Shown: piece by piece, positions 15,075 to 23,041 of the stretch
Layout of the letters: each line of letters begins with the position of its first letter
Position numbering within the stretch: position 1 is the first letter of the stretch
From: Saccharofermentans sp.
Lineage (GTDB): Bacteria > Bacillota > Clostridia > Saccharofermentanales > Saccharofermentanaceae
Length of the DNA stretch: 32,869 nt
NCBI GenBank assembly: GCA_024682215.1
Contig: JAIKZM010000111.1
Span: 1 to 32,869 of the forward strand
Direction: 5' to 3'
Notes under the pieces: model-generated
What the model was told of the DNA's origin: nothing
The model's input: the letters and a program-made list of their open reading frames with translations, nothing else
The model's database searches: none
Made by a program: the position numbers and the translations under genes

Positions 15075-16304
15075 ATGGCAAACAGAGTCGTAATAACCGG
15101 TATGGGTGCGATCACACCTCTCGGAAACACTGTTGAGACTTTCTGGGAAGGTCTTAAAAAAGGCAAGGCAGCTACTGCCCCGATCACCAAATTCGATGCA
15201 AGCGGCCTCAAGGTACAGCTCGCATGCGAAGTCAAGGATTTCGATCCGCAGAACTACATGGACTTCAAGACCATGAAGCGTATGGAACCCTTTGCGCATT
15301 ATGCTGTTGCAGCTGCAAAGGAAGCCATCGAGCAGGCAGGACTCAACATGGAGAATGAGGATCCTTACAGGGTCGGCGTCATCGTAAGCTCAGGCATCGG
15401 CTCGATGCAGGCTCACGAAAGAGAGCAGTTAAGACTCGAAAAGTCAAACAAGATCGCTCCCATGTACATCCCGATGATGATCGCAAACATGGCATCCGCT
15501 AACATTGCTATCCAGTACGGAATGAAGGGCATCAACACATGCGTAGTCACTGCATGTGCAACCGGTCTTCACTCGATCGGCGATGCTTTCAAGGCAGTCA
15601 AGTACGGTGATGCCGACGTAATGATCACCGGCGGATGCGAAGCAGCTGTCTGCAAGTCCGGCATCCAGGGATTTGCAGCTCTCACGGCTCTTTCAACAAA
15701 CGATGATCCCGAGACTGCATCAAGACCTTTCGACAAGAACAGGGACGGCTTCGTCATTGGTGAAGGCGCAGGCGTCATCGTTATCGAGAGCCTTGAGCAC
15801 GCACAGGCAAGAGGCGCAAACATTCTCGCAGAGGTTGTAGGCTACGGTGCAACATGCGATGCATTCCACATCACATCACCTGCAGAAGACGGCTCCGGTG
15901 CCGGTGAAGCAATGATCATCGCCATGAAGGAAGCAGGCATCATGCCCTCACAGATGGATTACATCAATGCTCACGGAACATCCACGCACCACAACGATCT
16001 TTTCGAGACACGCGCAATGAAGTATGCGTTCAAGGAAGACATCAGGAATATCGCGATCAACTCCACCAAGTCCATGATCGGCCACGCTCTGGGCGGTGCA
16101 GGCGGCATCGAGCTAATCACATGCGTCAAAGCCATTCAGGACGGATACGTTCACGTCACGGCAGGCTCCAAGGAGGCTGAGGGCGAGATGGATCTTGATT
16201 ACACATTCAATGAACCTAAGAACCGCGACATCACTTATGCGATGACGAACAATCTTGGATTCGGCGGACACAACGCTTCCATGATCGTGAAGAAGTTCGC
16301 TTAA
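15075..16304 (+). CDS. fabF: Beta-ketoacyl-ACP synthase II
   Basis: Elongating condensing enzyme of the fatty-acid cycle. The 409-residue product has the full FabF catalytic set: Cys161 in VVTACATG, His300 in NAHGTSTHHND, Lys332 and His337 in STKSMIGHALGG, and NNLGFGGHNAS near the C-terminus. It has GGAG 10 bp before ATG 15075. It lies between fabG and accB and is the only classical stand-alone elongating synthase here; the other KS is the fused protein at 5345. Confidence 0.97.
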   Translation: MANRVVITGMGAITPLGNTVETFWEGLKKGKAATAPITKFDASGLKVQLACEVKDFDPQNYMDFKTMKRMEPFAHYAVAAAKEAIEQAGLNMENEDPYRVGVIVSSGIGSMQAHEREQLRLEKSNKIAPMYIPMMIANMASANIAIQYGMKGINTCVVTACATGLHSIGDAFKAVKYGDADVMITGGCEAAVCKSGIQGFAALTALSTNDDPETASRPFDKNRDGFVIGEGAGVIVIESLEHAQARGANILAEVVGYGATCDAFHITSPAEDGSGAGEAMIIAMKEAGIMPSQMDYINAHGTSTHHNDLFETRAMKYAFKEDIRNIAINSTKSMIGHALGGAGGIELITCVKAIQDGYVHVTAGSKEAEGEMDLDYTFNEPKNRDITYAMTNNLGFGGHNASMIVKKFA

Positions 16305-16323
16305 GCAGGGGAGGTCCGGTCAA

Positions 16324-16830
16324 ATGGCAGATAAGAATGCCCGCACAGGTCTTTCTCTTGATGAGATGACTGCCCTTATCAAAGCGGTTTCCGAATCGAA
16401 CATCGACAGCTTCGATTACAAGGAAGGCGATTTTTCGATCACTCTTCACACCGGCAGGAGCGGGATCCTGACTTCGGCTGCAAATGCCGCAGGCGCAGGC
16501 GCTTTCAGCGGCGTTTCGATGGTCGATCTCAACAAGGCCATGTCACTTGCTTCTGAAGCTACCAGCGGTACTTCCGAGGATGAAGAGGACGAATACGCAT
16601 TCGTCATCAAGTCACCGCTCGTAGGCACTTTCTATGCGGCACCCGCTGCTGACGCACAGCCTTTTGTAAAGATCGGCGACCGCGTTAAGAAGGGCCAGGT
16701 CCTTGCCATCGTTGAGGCGATGAAGATGATGAACGAGATCGAGTCTGACTGTGACGGCACGGTCTCTGAGATAATGGTAACAAACGGTTCGCCCGTCGAA
16801 TACGGACAGCCGCTTTTCAGAATAAGCTAA
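16324..16830 (+). CDS. accB: Biotin carboxyl carrier protein of acetyl-CoA carboxylase
   Basis: Carries the carboxybiotin between AccC and the carboxyltransferase. It is 168 residues. The C-terminal half is the biotinyl domain, with Lys134 in EAMKMMNE as biotinylation site and SPLVGTFYAAPAADAQPFVKIGD as the lead-in including the family's thumb region. Residues about 45-90 form an Ala/Gly/Ser and then acidic linker. GGGGAGG (16309-16315) precedes ATG 16324. Confidence 0.95.
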   Translation: MADKNARTGLSLDEMTALIKAVSESNIDSFDYKEGDFSITLHTGRSGILTSAANAAGAGAFSGVSMVDLNKAMSLASEATSGTSEDEEDEYAFVIKSPLVGTFYAAPAADAQPFVKIGDRVKKGQVLAIVEAMKMMNEIESDCDGTVSEIMVTNGSPVEYGQPLFRIS

Positions 16831-16848
16831 TACAAAGGAGAAACAGTC

Positions 16849-17298
16849 ATGGCAAATTCACTCGACACTATCGGAATCATGAAGATCATTCCGCACAGGC
16901 ATCCTTTCCTCCTCATCGACAGGGTTGAAGATTATGTACCCGGCGAGTATGCCATCGCATATAAGAACTTCACATACGATGAATATTTTTTCAGAGGACA
17001 CTTCCCTGAATATCCTATCGTTCCCGGCGTCCTCACTGTTGAGGCTCTTGCCCAGACAGGCGCTGTCAGCATCCTTTCCCAGGAGGCATTCAAGGGCAGG
17101 ATCGCTCTTTTCGCAGGCGTTGACAAGTGCAAGTTCAAGGGTTCGGTAGTTCCCGGAGACACAGTAAGACTTGAGACAAGGATCACCGCAATGAAGAACA
17201 CTTTCGGCATCGGTGAGGCTGTAGCTACCGTCAACGGCAACGTTGTCGTAAAGGCAACACTCAAGTTTGCTCTTCTTCCCAAGGGAGCCGAAGCTTAA
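16849..17298 (+). CDS. fabZ: 3-hydroxyacyl-ACP dehydratase
   Basis: Dehydrates beta-hydroxyacyl-ACP to the trans-2-enoyl form. The 149-residue hotdog-fold protein has the IPHRHPFLLIDRV signature, catalytic His51 in FRGHFPEYPIVPGV and Glu65 in VEALAQTGA, both in the FabZ arrangement. AAAGGAG (16834-16840) lies 8 bp before the ATG. As the only dehydratase in the window, it is also the candidate dehydratase for the upstream ACP/KS cassette. Confidence 0.96.
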   Translation: MANSLDTIGIMKIIPHRHPFLLIDRVEDYVPGEYAIAYKNFTYDEYFFRGHFPEYPIVPGVLTVEALAQTGAVSILSQEAFKGRIALFAGVDKCKFKGSVVPGDTVRLETRITAMKNTFGIGEAVATVNGNVVVKATLKFALLPKGAEA

Positions 17299-17310
17299 TC
17301 AAGGCAGCTT

Positions 17311-18654
17311 ATGATAAAAAAAGTCCTGATAGCAAACAGGGGCGAGATCGCGGTCCGCATTATAAGAGCATGCCGCGAAATGGGCATTGAGACGGTCGCG
17401 GTATGCTCCGAGGCCGACAGAAATGCCCTTCATGCAATGCTTGCGGATCAGACGATCTGCATCGGTCCCGCACCCTCTTCAGAGAGCTATCTGAATATTG
17501 GCCGCATAATCAGCGCGACGATGACATCCGGCGCAGACGCAATACATCCGGGCTTCGGATTCCTTTCCGAGGATTCGAGGTTTGCGAGGATCTGCGAGCG
17601 CTGCAACATCACGTTCATCGGCCCTTCATCCGAAATGATTGCTGCTTCAGGCAACAAAGCCCAGGCAAAGAAGACCATGATAGATGCAGGCGTACCGACT
17701 ATCCCCGGAAGTGCTGAAGCCGCACAGACCGATGAAGACGGCCTGAGGCTTGCCGACATCGCGACATATCCCGTCATGATAAAGGCGGCTTTGGGCGGCG
17801 GCGGAAAAGGCATGAGAGTCGCAAGGTCAAAAGACGTTTTCCAGCAGGCTTTCCTCACTGCCCAGCAGGAGGCAAAGAATGCATTTGGCGACGGCTCCAT
17901 GTATATCGAACACTATGTCGAGCACCCCAAGCACATCGAGGTGCAGATACTTGCCGACAAGTACGGCAACGTGGTCCATCTCGGCGAGCGTGACTGCTCA
18001 ATCCAGAGAAATCACCAGAAGCTCGTTGAAGAGACACCGTGCGAATCCCTTTCCGAAGAGAAGCGCAGGGAGATCTGCGAAGCTGCGGTAAAGGCAGCAA
18101 AGGCAGTAAATTACGAGAATGCCGGCACGGTCGAATTCCTCCTCGAACCTACGGGGAACTTCTATTTCATGGAGATGAACACGAGGATTCAGGTCGAGCA
18201 TCCGATCACCGAATGGGTAACCGGCATCGACCTCATCAAGGAGCAGATCAGGATAGCTTCAGGCGAGAAACTCTCTTTCACGCAGAAAGACATCAGTATC
18301 AAAGGCCACTCGATCGAAGTGCGCATCAATGCCGAAGACGCGGAACACAAGTTCAGACCGTGTCCGGGAAAGATCGAACTGGCATATCTTCCGGGCGGCC
18401 AGGGCGTAAGGATCGATTCAGCCGTTTACAGCGGCCTTGAGATCCCGCCGTATTACGATTCAATGCTCGCAAAGCTCTCCGTATGGGCGCCCACCCGCGA
18501 AGAGGCTATAAAGAAGGCGCAGTCCGCGCTGGGCGAAGTGATACTGACGGGCATAAAGACAAATATAGATTACCAGTACGGGATCATCACGAGTCCTGAA
18601 TTCATTGAAGGAAAGACCGACATCGATTTTATCGAAAAGTTCTCGAGAAAATGA
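17311..18654 (+). CDS. accC: Biotin carboxylase subunit of acetyl-CoA carboxylase
   Basis: ATP-dependent carboxylation of the biotin on AccB. The 447-residue product shows the N-terminal LIANRGEIAVRIIRAC, HPGFGFLSE, the ATP-grasp glycine loop GGGGKGMRVA, HIEVQILADKYGN, GERDCSIQRNHQK, and the catalytic EMNTRIQVEHPITE block. Length is full for AccC. ATG 17311 follows fabZ by 12 bp with only a modest AAGG Shine-Dalgarno. It is followed 16 bp later by the fused carboxyltransferase. Confidence 0.97.
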   Translation: MIKKVLIANRGEIAVRIIRACREMGIETVAVCSEADRNALHAMLADQTICIGPAPSSESYLNIGRIISATMTSGADAIHPGFGFLSEDSRFARICERCNITFIGPSSEMIAASGNKAQAKKTMIDAGVPTIPGSAEAAQTDEDGLRLADIATYPVMIKAALGGGGKGMRVARSKDVFQQAFLTAQQEAKNAFGDGSMYIEHYVEHPKHIEVQILADKYGNVVHLGERDCSIQRNHQKLVEETPCESLSEEKRREICEAAVKAAKAVNYENAGTVEFLLEPTGNFYFMEMNTRIQVEHPITEWVTGIDLIKEQIRIASGEKLSFTQKDISIKGHSIEVRINAEDAEHKFRPCPGKIELAYLPGGQGVRIDSAVYSGLEIPPYYDSMLAKLSVWAPTREEAIKKAQSALGEVILTGIKTNIDYQYGIITSPEFIEGKTDIDFIEKFSRK

Positions 18655-18670
18655 TCCGGGTTAACACAAA

Positions 18671-20365
18671 ATGGAACTAAGATATCTGTTTAAGAAGACG
18701 CAGTCCGTTCCGGACTCCGAAAACACGAAAAGAGAAGATCAGGGCCCCCAGACGCCGCAGGGACTTTTCCACAAGTGCGCCAAATGCGGCGAGACCATCT
18801 TTTCCGAAGAACTCAAGAGAAACCTCTTTGTCTGCCCGAAGTGCGGCGGATATTTCCGCATGTACGCGGGTACCAGGATAGACAGTATCCTGGACGACGG
18901 TTCATTTGAGGAATGGGACAATGACATAAAGGAAATGAACCCGCTTAAGACACCGGGTTACGAGGACAAGCTCGAAAGGCTCCGCGAAAAGACTTCGCTC
19001 GATGAGGCTGTCATTACCGGCAAAGGCCTGGTAAACGGCAATCCCGCCTGCCTCGGCGTCATGGACTGCCGTTTCATGATGGCTTCCATGGGAAGCGTTG
19101 TAGGCGAGAAGATCACCAGGATGTTCGAGCGCGCCACGGAGGAAAGGCTTCCGGTCATCATCTTCACGGCTTCGGGCGGCGCGAGGATGCAGGAAGGCAT
19201 CGTGTCACTGATGCAGATGGCTAAGACATCCGCGGCGATCAAGAGACATTCCGATGCAGGTCTTCTTTACATTACCGTACTGACCGATCCGACCACAGGA
19301 GGCGTTACCGCAAGCTTTGCAATGCTCGGCGACATAATTCTCGCTGAACCCGGTGCGCTCATCGGTTTCGCAGGCCCCAGAGTAATCGAGCAGACCATAG
19401 GCCAGAAGCTCCCCGACGGTTTCCAGCGTTCCGAATTCCTTCTCGAGCACGGCTTTGTCGACGATATCGTCACAAGGTCCGACATGAAGGATTATCTTAC
19501 CGACATCTTGAGGCTGCATGCCGACAAAGGCAGCTTCAAGCCTGAAAAGGCCGGAAAATATAAGCTTCCGAAGAGATCTTCCAAGCTCACTCCGTGGGAC
19601 AAGGTCATGATCTCCCGCGGCAAGGACAGACCCGTCGCGGAGGATTACATAAACGAGCTTTTCCCCGATTTCATCGAATTCCACGGTGACAGGTTCGTCA
19701 AGGACGATAAGGCCATAATGGGCGGCATCGCCACATTTGCGGGCAGGACCGTTACCGTTATCGCAGAGTCAAAAGGCCACGATACAAAGGAAAACATTGA
19801 ACGCAATTTCGGCATGCCGTCACCTGACGGATACCGCAAGGCGCTGCGTCTTATGAAGCAGGCCGAAAAGTTCGGCCGTCCCGTGATCTGTTTCGTCGAT
19901 ACTCCGGGCGCATACTGCGGACTTGAAGCAGAAGAGAGGGGACAGGGTGAGGCCATCGCCAGGAACCTTTACGAGATGTCATCCCTCAAAGTCCCCGTAC
20001 TCTCGATAATCATAAGCGAGGCAGGCTCAGGCGGAGCACTGGCCGTCGCGGTATCCGACGAGGTCTGGATGCTCGAAAACGCCATCTACGCCATCCTTTC
20101 ACCCGAAGGCTACGCAAGTATCCTCTGGAAGGATTCAAAGCGCGCTTCCGAGGCGGCTGCGGAAATGAAACTGACTGCCGCTGACATGAAGGATAAAAAG
20201 ATCATCGAAAAGATCATTGCGGAGCCTGAGAATCTTTGCAAAGATAATATAGAGACCGTCATCATTCAGCTTAGGGAAGGCATTTCTTCCTTCATCGGAA
20301 ACAACCTGGATTTTGACGGCAGCGAACTCGCGAAAAAGAGGTACGACAGATACCGGAGCTACTGA
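18671..20365 (+). CDS. accDA: Fused acetyl-CoA carboxylase carboxyltransferase (beta-alpha)
   Basis: Transfers the carboxyl group from carboxybiotin to acetyl-CoA, giving malonyl-CoA. This 564-residue single chain holds both subunits that are usually separate. Residues 30-290 are AccD, with a zinc ribbon (Cys36, Cys39, Cys55, Cys58) and the [12 protein letters not shown] and [17 protein letters not shown] segments. Residues about 305-564 are AccA, with [55 protein letters not shown] and [11 protein letters not shown]. The AccA half lacks most of the helical N-terminus found in E. coli AccA, and the linker is a short basic stretch (about 290-305). No frame break is seen. The last base of the stop is the first of the next gene's ATG. 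Confidence 0.96.
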   Translation: MELRYLFKKTQSVPDSENTKREDQGPQTPQGLFHKCAKCGETIFSEELKRNLFVCPKCGGYFRMYAGTRIDSILDDGSFEEWDNDIKEMNPLKTPGYEDKLERLREKTSLDEAVITGKGLVNGNPACLGVMDCRFMMASMGSVVGEKITRMFERATEERLPVIIFTASGGARMQEGIVSLMQMAKTSAAIKRHSDAGLLYITVLTDPTTGGVTASFAMLGDIILAEPGALIGFAGPRVIEQTIGQKLPDGFQRSEFLLEHGFVDDIVTRSDMKDYLTDILRLHADKGSFKPEKAGKYKLPKRSSKLTPWDKVMISRGKDRPVAEDYINELFPDFIEFHGDRFVKDDKAIMGGIATFAGRTVTVIAESKGHDTKENIERNFGMPSPDGYRKALRLMKQAEKFGRPVICFVDTPGAYCGLEAEERGQGEAIARNLYEMSSLKVPVLSIIISEAGSGGALAVAVSDEVWMLENAIYAILSPEGYASILWKDSKRASEAAAEMKLTAADMKDKKIIEKIIAEPENLCKDNIETVIIQLREGISSFIGNNLDFDGSELAKKRYDRYRSY

Positions 20366-22665
20366 TGGATATAGACCTTGCACTCAAAAACATGCCGCTT
20401 GAAGATAAGGCAGGACTGCTCTGCGGACGGTCGCCGTTTTCGATAGGAGGCATTGAGTGCAAAGGGACTGATATTCCTGTGCTCTACATCCAGGACGGCG
20501 GAACCGGCATCAATTTCGAGCAGCTCTTCCAGGACCGTGAGGAGGGCGAGACCGAAGGCTTTTCGGCAGAAGAGATCCGCCGCGTGATCACGCTTTTTTA
20601 CCGTACCGGCGAGCTTACCGCTCATGAGAACATCCTTCGCGAAAAGATATCCCGGAGACTTTCGGAAATAAAGGGAAACATCACCTCAGCTCCCGGCTGT
20701 TACCCGCCGGGCATCCTTCTAGGCGCGACATGGGATCCCGTTACCGTGCATGAGGTATCGTGCGCACTGGGCATGGAAGCTCAGGCATATAAAATCGGCG
20801 TCCTTCTGGGAACCCCCAACTGCAATCTTTTAAGGGATCCGAGAAACGGACGGTTTTTCGAAGGCTATTCCGAAGATCCCTGCCTTGCCAAGACCCTTGC
20901 GCCGCAGATGTGCAAAGGCGTTGAGGAGGCCGGAGTCGCTTCAAATGCCAAGCATTTTGCCTGCAATAATCTCGAGATAAACCGCGTCGGGATCGACGAG
21001 AAGATCCCCGAAAGAGCGGTAGAAGAACTCTATCTGCCGGCATTCAGGGAGTGCGCCGCCGTCTCGTCCGTTTTCATGTCCGCATATGTTTCAGTCAACG
21101 GCACCAGGTGCACTGAGAACAAGTGGCTCCTGAAAGACGTCTTAAGAGACCGCTGGGGCTTTGACGGCACGGTCGTAACCGATTGGGCGGCATGCACCGG
21201 AAGGGCTGGAGACTCGCTCGCGGCCGGCAACGATCTGTTCATGCCCGGCCCCTGGGACCACACTGACATAGTCGCTGCCGTAAAAGACGGCCGCGTTTCT
21301 GAAGAGCGCCTCGACGAAGCCTGCAGAAGGATACTAAGGCTCATTGACCGTCATTCATGCGTTCCGCTTCCGGACGGCTTTACCGATGAGGAGTATGTCG
21401 CCAGGGGCAGAAAAGCAGCATACGATGCTGCATGTGAAGGCATCGTGATGCTGATAAACAGAGACGGAGTTTTTCCGCTCAAACAGGGCGGCACTGTCGT
21501 GTTTTTCGGAAAGTCAAAAGGAAGATTCAGGGATTTCGGCACGGGAAGCGCCCAGGTATTTACCGACAGGACGACTGTCCTGCCTGAAGAGCTTTCGGGA
21601 ATACCCGGATTTGAAAACATCGCTTTTGACGATTTCGAAGCCTTCAAAAACGGAGCCGTGGCAGTCGTTATCGAGACAATGGATTCGAGCGAAGGCGCTG
21701 ACCGCGCTGACCTTAAGCTTTCTGACGAGACCCGCGGGATCCTTTCAAAGCTGATACAGGAACGCGGCACCGGAAAGATATGCCTCATCCTCAATACTCC
21801 CGGCCCGGTTGAGCTCGGCAGCTTCAAAGACGGGCTGGACGGCCTTTTCGCGGTGTTCTATCCGGGTATGGAAGGCGGCCGCGCGATGGCTGACATCCTG
21901 ACCGGAAGAGTGAACCCCTCCGGTCATCTGCCCGTTACTTTCCCTGAAAGACTTGAAGATGTTCCGTCCTTCTTATGCTACCCCGACAGCTTCAGCTGCG
22001 TATACGGCGAGGGCATCTATGCGGGTTACAGGGGGTATCAGAAACGCAGGATCGCCCCGGCTTTCCCGTTCGGATTCGGACTTAGCTACTCAAGATTCGA
22101 GATCCTGGCGATGACCTCAAAAGTCAATGGCGGCAAGGTCTGTAACACTGTTACCGTCAAAAATGCGGGCCCCGTCCCCGGCAAAGTGACGCTCCAGATC
22201 TATTCGCACAAGGTGAGCCCTGATGTGCCCCGTCCCGAAAACGAGCTGCGCACGTTCGGAAAGTTTTTCCTTGAAGCCGGCGAGACCAGGCAGGCTGAAA
22301 TGTCCTTTGATGCCTCTGAACTGATGTATTACGATGCCGACCGCGGCTCGTTCCTCCTTGAGGAGGGTGCTTATGAGCTCAGATGCGGTCTCAGCTGCGA
22401 GGAGTTCGCCGCTTCGAGCGTCATAAGGATCGATGACGGTTCGCCCGAACTTAAGTGCGGCATTTCCTGGCCCTGCGGCAGGATCGCGCAGCACCCTGAG
22501 TTTGAAGAAGCACTCAAAAAGGACGTCGAAGCGCACGGCGACAGCTACGGACTTTATCTTTCGGACTGCATCTACATGCCGTTCAAGCCCGTCTCGGAAA
22601 TATATCCCGGAGCTTCCGGTTATGAGGGGTTCATCGCGGCCTGCAACGGATTCGTGCACGAATAA
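20365..22665 (+). CDS. Glycoside hydrolase family 3 (beta-glucosidase-like)
   Basis: Predicted cytoplasmic exo-glycosidase. The 766-residue product has a GH3 N-terminal barrel (to about 330) with GYSEDP, AKHFACNN and the nucleophile Asp273 in TVVTDWAA. A GH3 C-terminal alpha/beta sandwich follows (about 360-580), including YPGMEGGRAMADILTGRVNPSGHLPVTFP, then a fibronectin-III-like domain (about 600-690; FPFGFGLSYSRFE at its border, RPENELRTFGKF within). The last ~75 residues extend past it and are unrecognised. There is no signal peptide, so substrates must be imported or intracellular. ATG 20365 overlaps the accDA stop by one base (TGATG), an unexpected coupling of a glycosidase to fatty-acid genes. 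Sugar specificity cannot be read. Confidence 0.93.
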   Translation: MDIDLALKNMPLEDKAGLLCGRSPFSIGGIECKGTDIPVLYIQDGGTGINFEQLFQDREEGETEGFSAEEIRRVITLFYRTGELTAHENILREKISRRLSEIKGNITSAPGCYPPGILLGATWDPVTVHEVSCALGMEAQAYKIGVLLGTPNCNLLRDPRNGRFFEGYSEDPCLAKTLAPQMCKGVEEAGVASNAKHFACNNLEINRVGIDEKIPERAVEELYLPAFRECAAVSSVFMSAYVSVNGTRCTENKWLLKDVLRDRWGFDGTVVTDWAACTGRAGDSLAAGNDLFMPGPWDHTDIVAAVKDGRVSEERLDEACRRILRLIDRHSCVPLPDGFTDEEYVARGRKAAYDAACEGIVMLINRDGVFPLKQGGTVVFFGKSKGRFRDFGTGSAQVFTDRTTVLPEELSGIPGFENIAFDDFEAFKNGAVAVVIETMDSSEGADRADLKLSDETRGILSKLIQERGTGKICLILNTPGPVELGSFKDGLDGLFAVFYPGMEGGRAMADILTGRVNPSGHLPVTFPERLEDVPSFLCYPDSFSCVYGEGIYAGYRGYQKRRIAPAFPFGFGLSYSRFEILAMTSKVNGGKVCNTVTVKNAGPVPGKVTLQIYSHKVSPDVPRPENELRTFGKFFLEAGETRQAEMSFDASELMYYDADRGSFLLEEGAYELRCGLSCEEFAASSVIRIDDGSPELKCGISWPCGRIAQHPEFEEALKKDVEAHGDSYGLYLSDCIYMPFKPVSEIYPGASGYEGFIAACNGFVHE

Positions 22666-23041
22666 CGCTTGATCCGGTTTTAGGGCATGACAGCCTGAAT
22701 GCCGAAAAGCGGGCTGACGGATAAAATCACTGAAATCTCTGGATTTATCCGTATTTTTCGGCCCGAAAAGAGTCCAAAAACCGAAAACCGACGGATAAAA
22801 CCGGGCTTTTTGCTGTTTTTATCCGTGCATCACGCCTGTGAAAGCTCCCGAATGTCTCAAATGCACGGATAAATCCGCAAAAAAACGGAAAATTATCCGT
22901 CAGTGCCATTTTCGCCGGCAGAACCCCGGTAACGCATGGGTCAAAGTGTGGTCAAAAAGCCAAAATTATTATAAATAATGCGAAAATCCTTTTTGTAGTG
23001 TATATTATATTATTGCAAAATTCTCGAAAGGATCTTTTCTG
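22666..23041 (+). other. 376-bp intergenic region between the GH3 gene and glf
   Basis: No open frame here looks coding. From the left it holds a 5-bp inverted repeat GGCAT/ATGCC (22684-22688, 22699-22703) and the ACGGATAAA array (22703-22914, listed separately). Two GGTCAAA direct repeats follow, 11 bp apart (22939-22945, 22950-22956), then an AT-rich palindrome ATTATT-ATA-AATAAT (22965-22979). Last is an AT-rich stretch with TATATT/TATTAT (23001-23008) that may be the -10 of glf, although I find no good -35. AAAGGA (23027-23032) is the glf ribosome-binding site. No terminator with a U-run follows the GH3 gene. Confidence 0.6.
22703..22914 (+). repeat. Array of six alternating-orientation ACGGATAAA elements forming nested inverted repeats
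   Basis: ACGGATAAA occurs at 22717, 22791 and 22865 and its reverse complement TTTATCCGT at 22744, 22818 and 22892 (the last with one mismatch). Each orientation repeats at exactly 74 bp; gaps alternate 18 and 38 bp. Flanking bases match best in a nested scheme: copy 1 with 6 (11 bp CTGACGGATAA, plus CGAAAA/TTTTCG after a symmetric 5-base internal loop), copy 2 with 3 (9 bp plus TTTTCGG/CCGAAAA), and copy 4 with 5 (13 bp TTTATCCGTGCAT). Pairing neighbours 1-2, 3-4 and 5-6 instead gives three hairpins of 8-10 bp. Sequence between the elements is not conserved, so this is not a simple tandem duplication. It could be a structured RNA, a multi-site protein-binding locus or a decayed element. Confidence 0.85.

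Noticed and set aside
22744-22826. Tandem rho-independent terminators after the GH3 gene
   Set aside because: Hairpins are possible, but only one is followed by a short T-run (ATTTTT) and the stems are AT-rich; spacing and nested matches need another explanation.
22703-22914. CRISPR array
   Set aside because: Regular spacing suggested it, but the conserved units are only about 9 bp, alternate in orientation, have unequal gaps (18 and 38 bp), and no cas gene is nearby.
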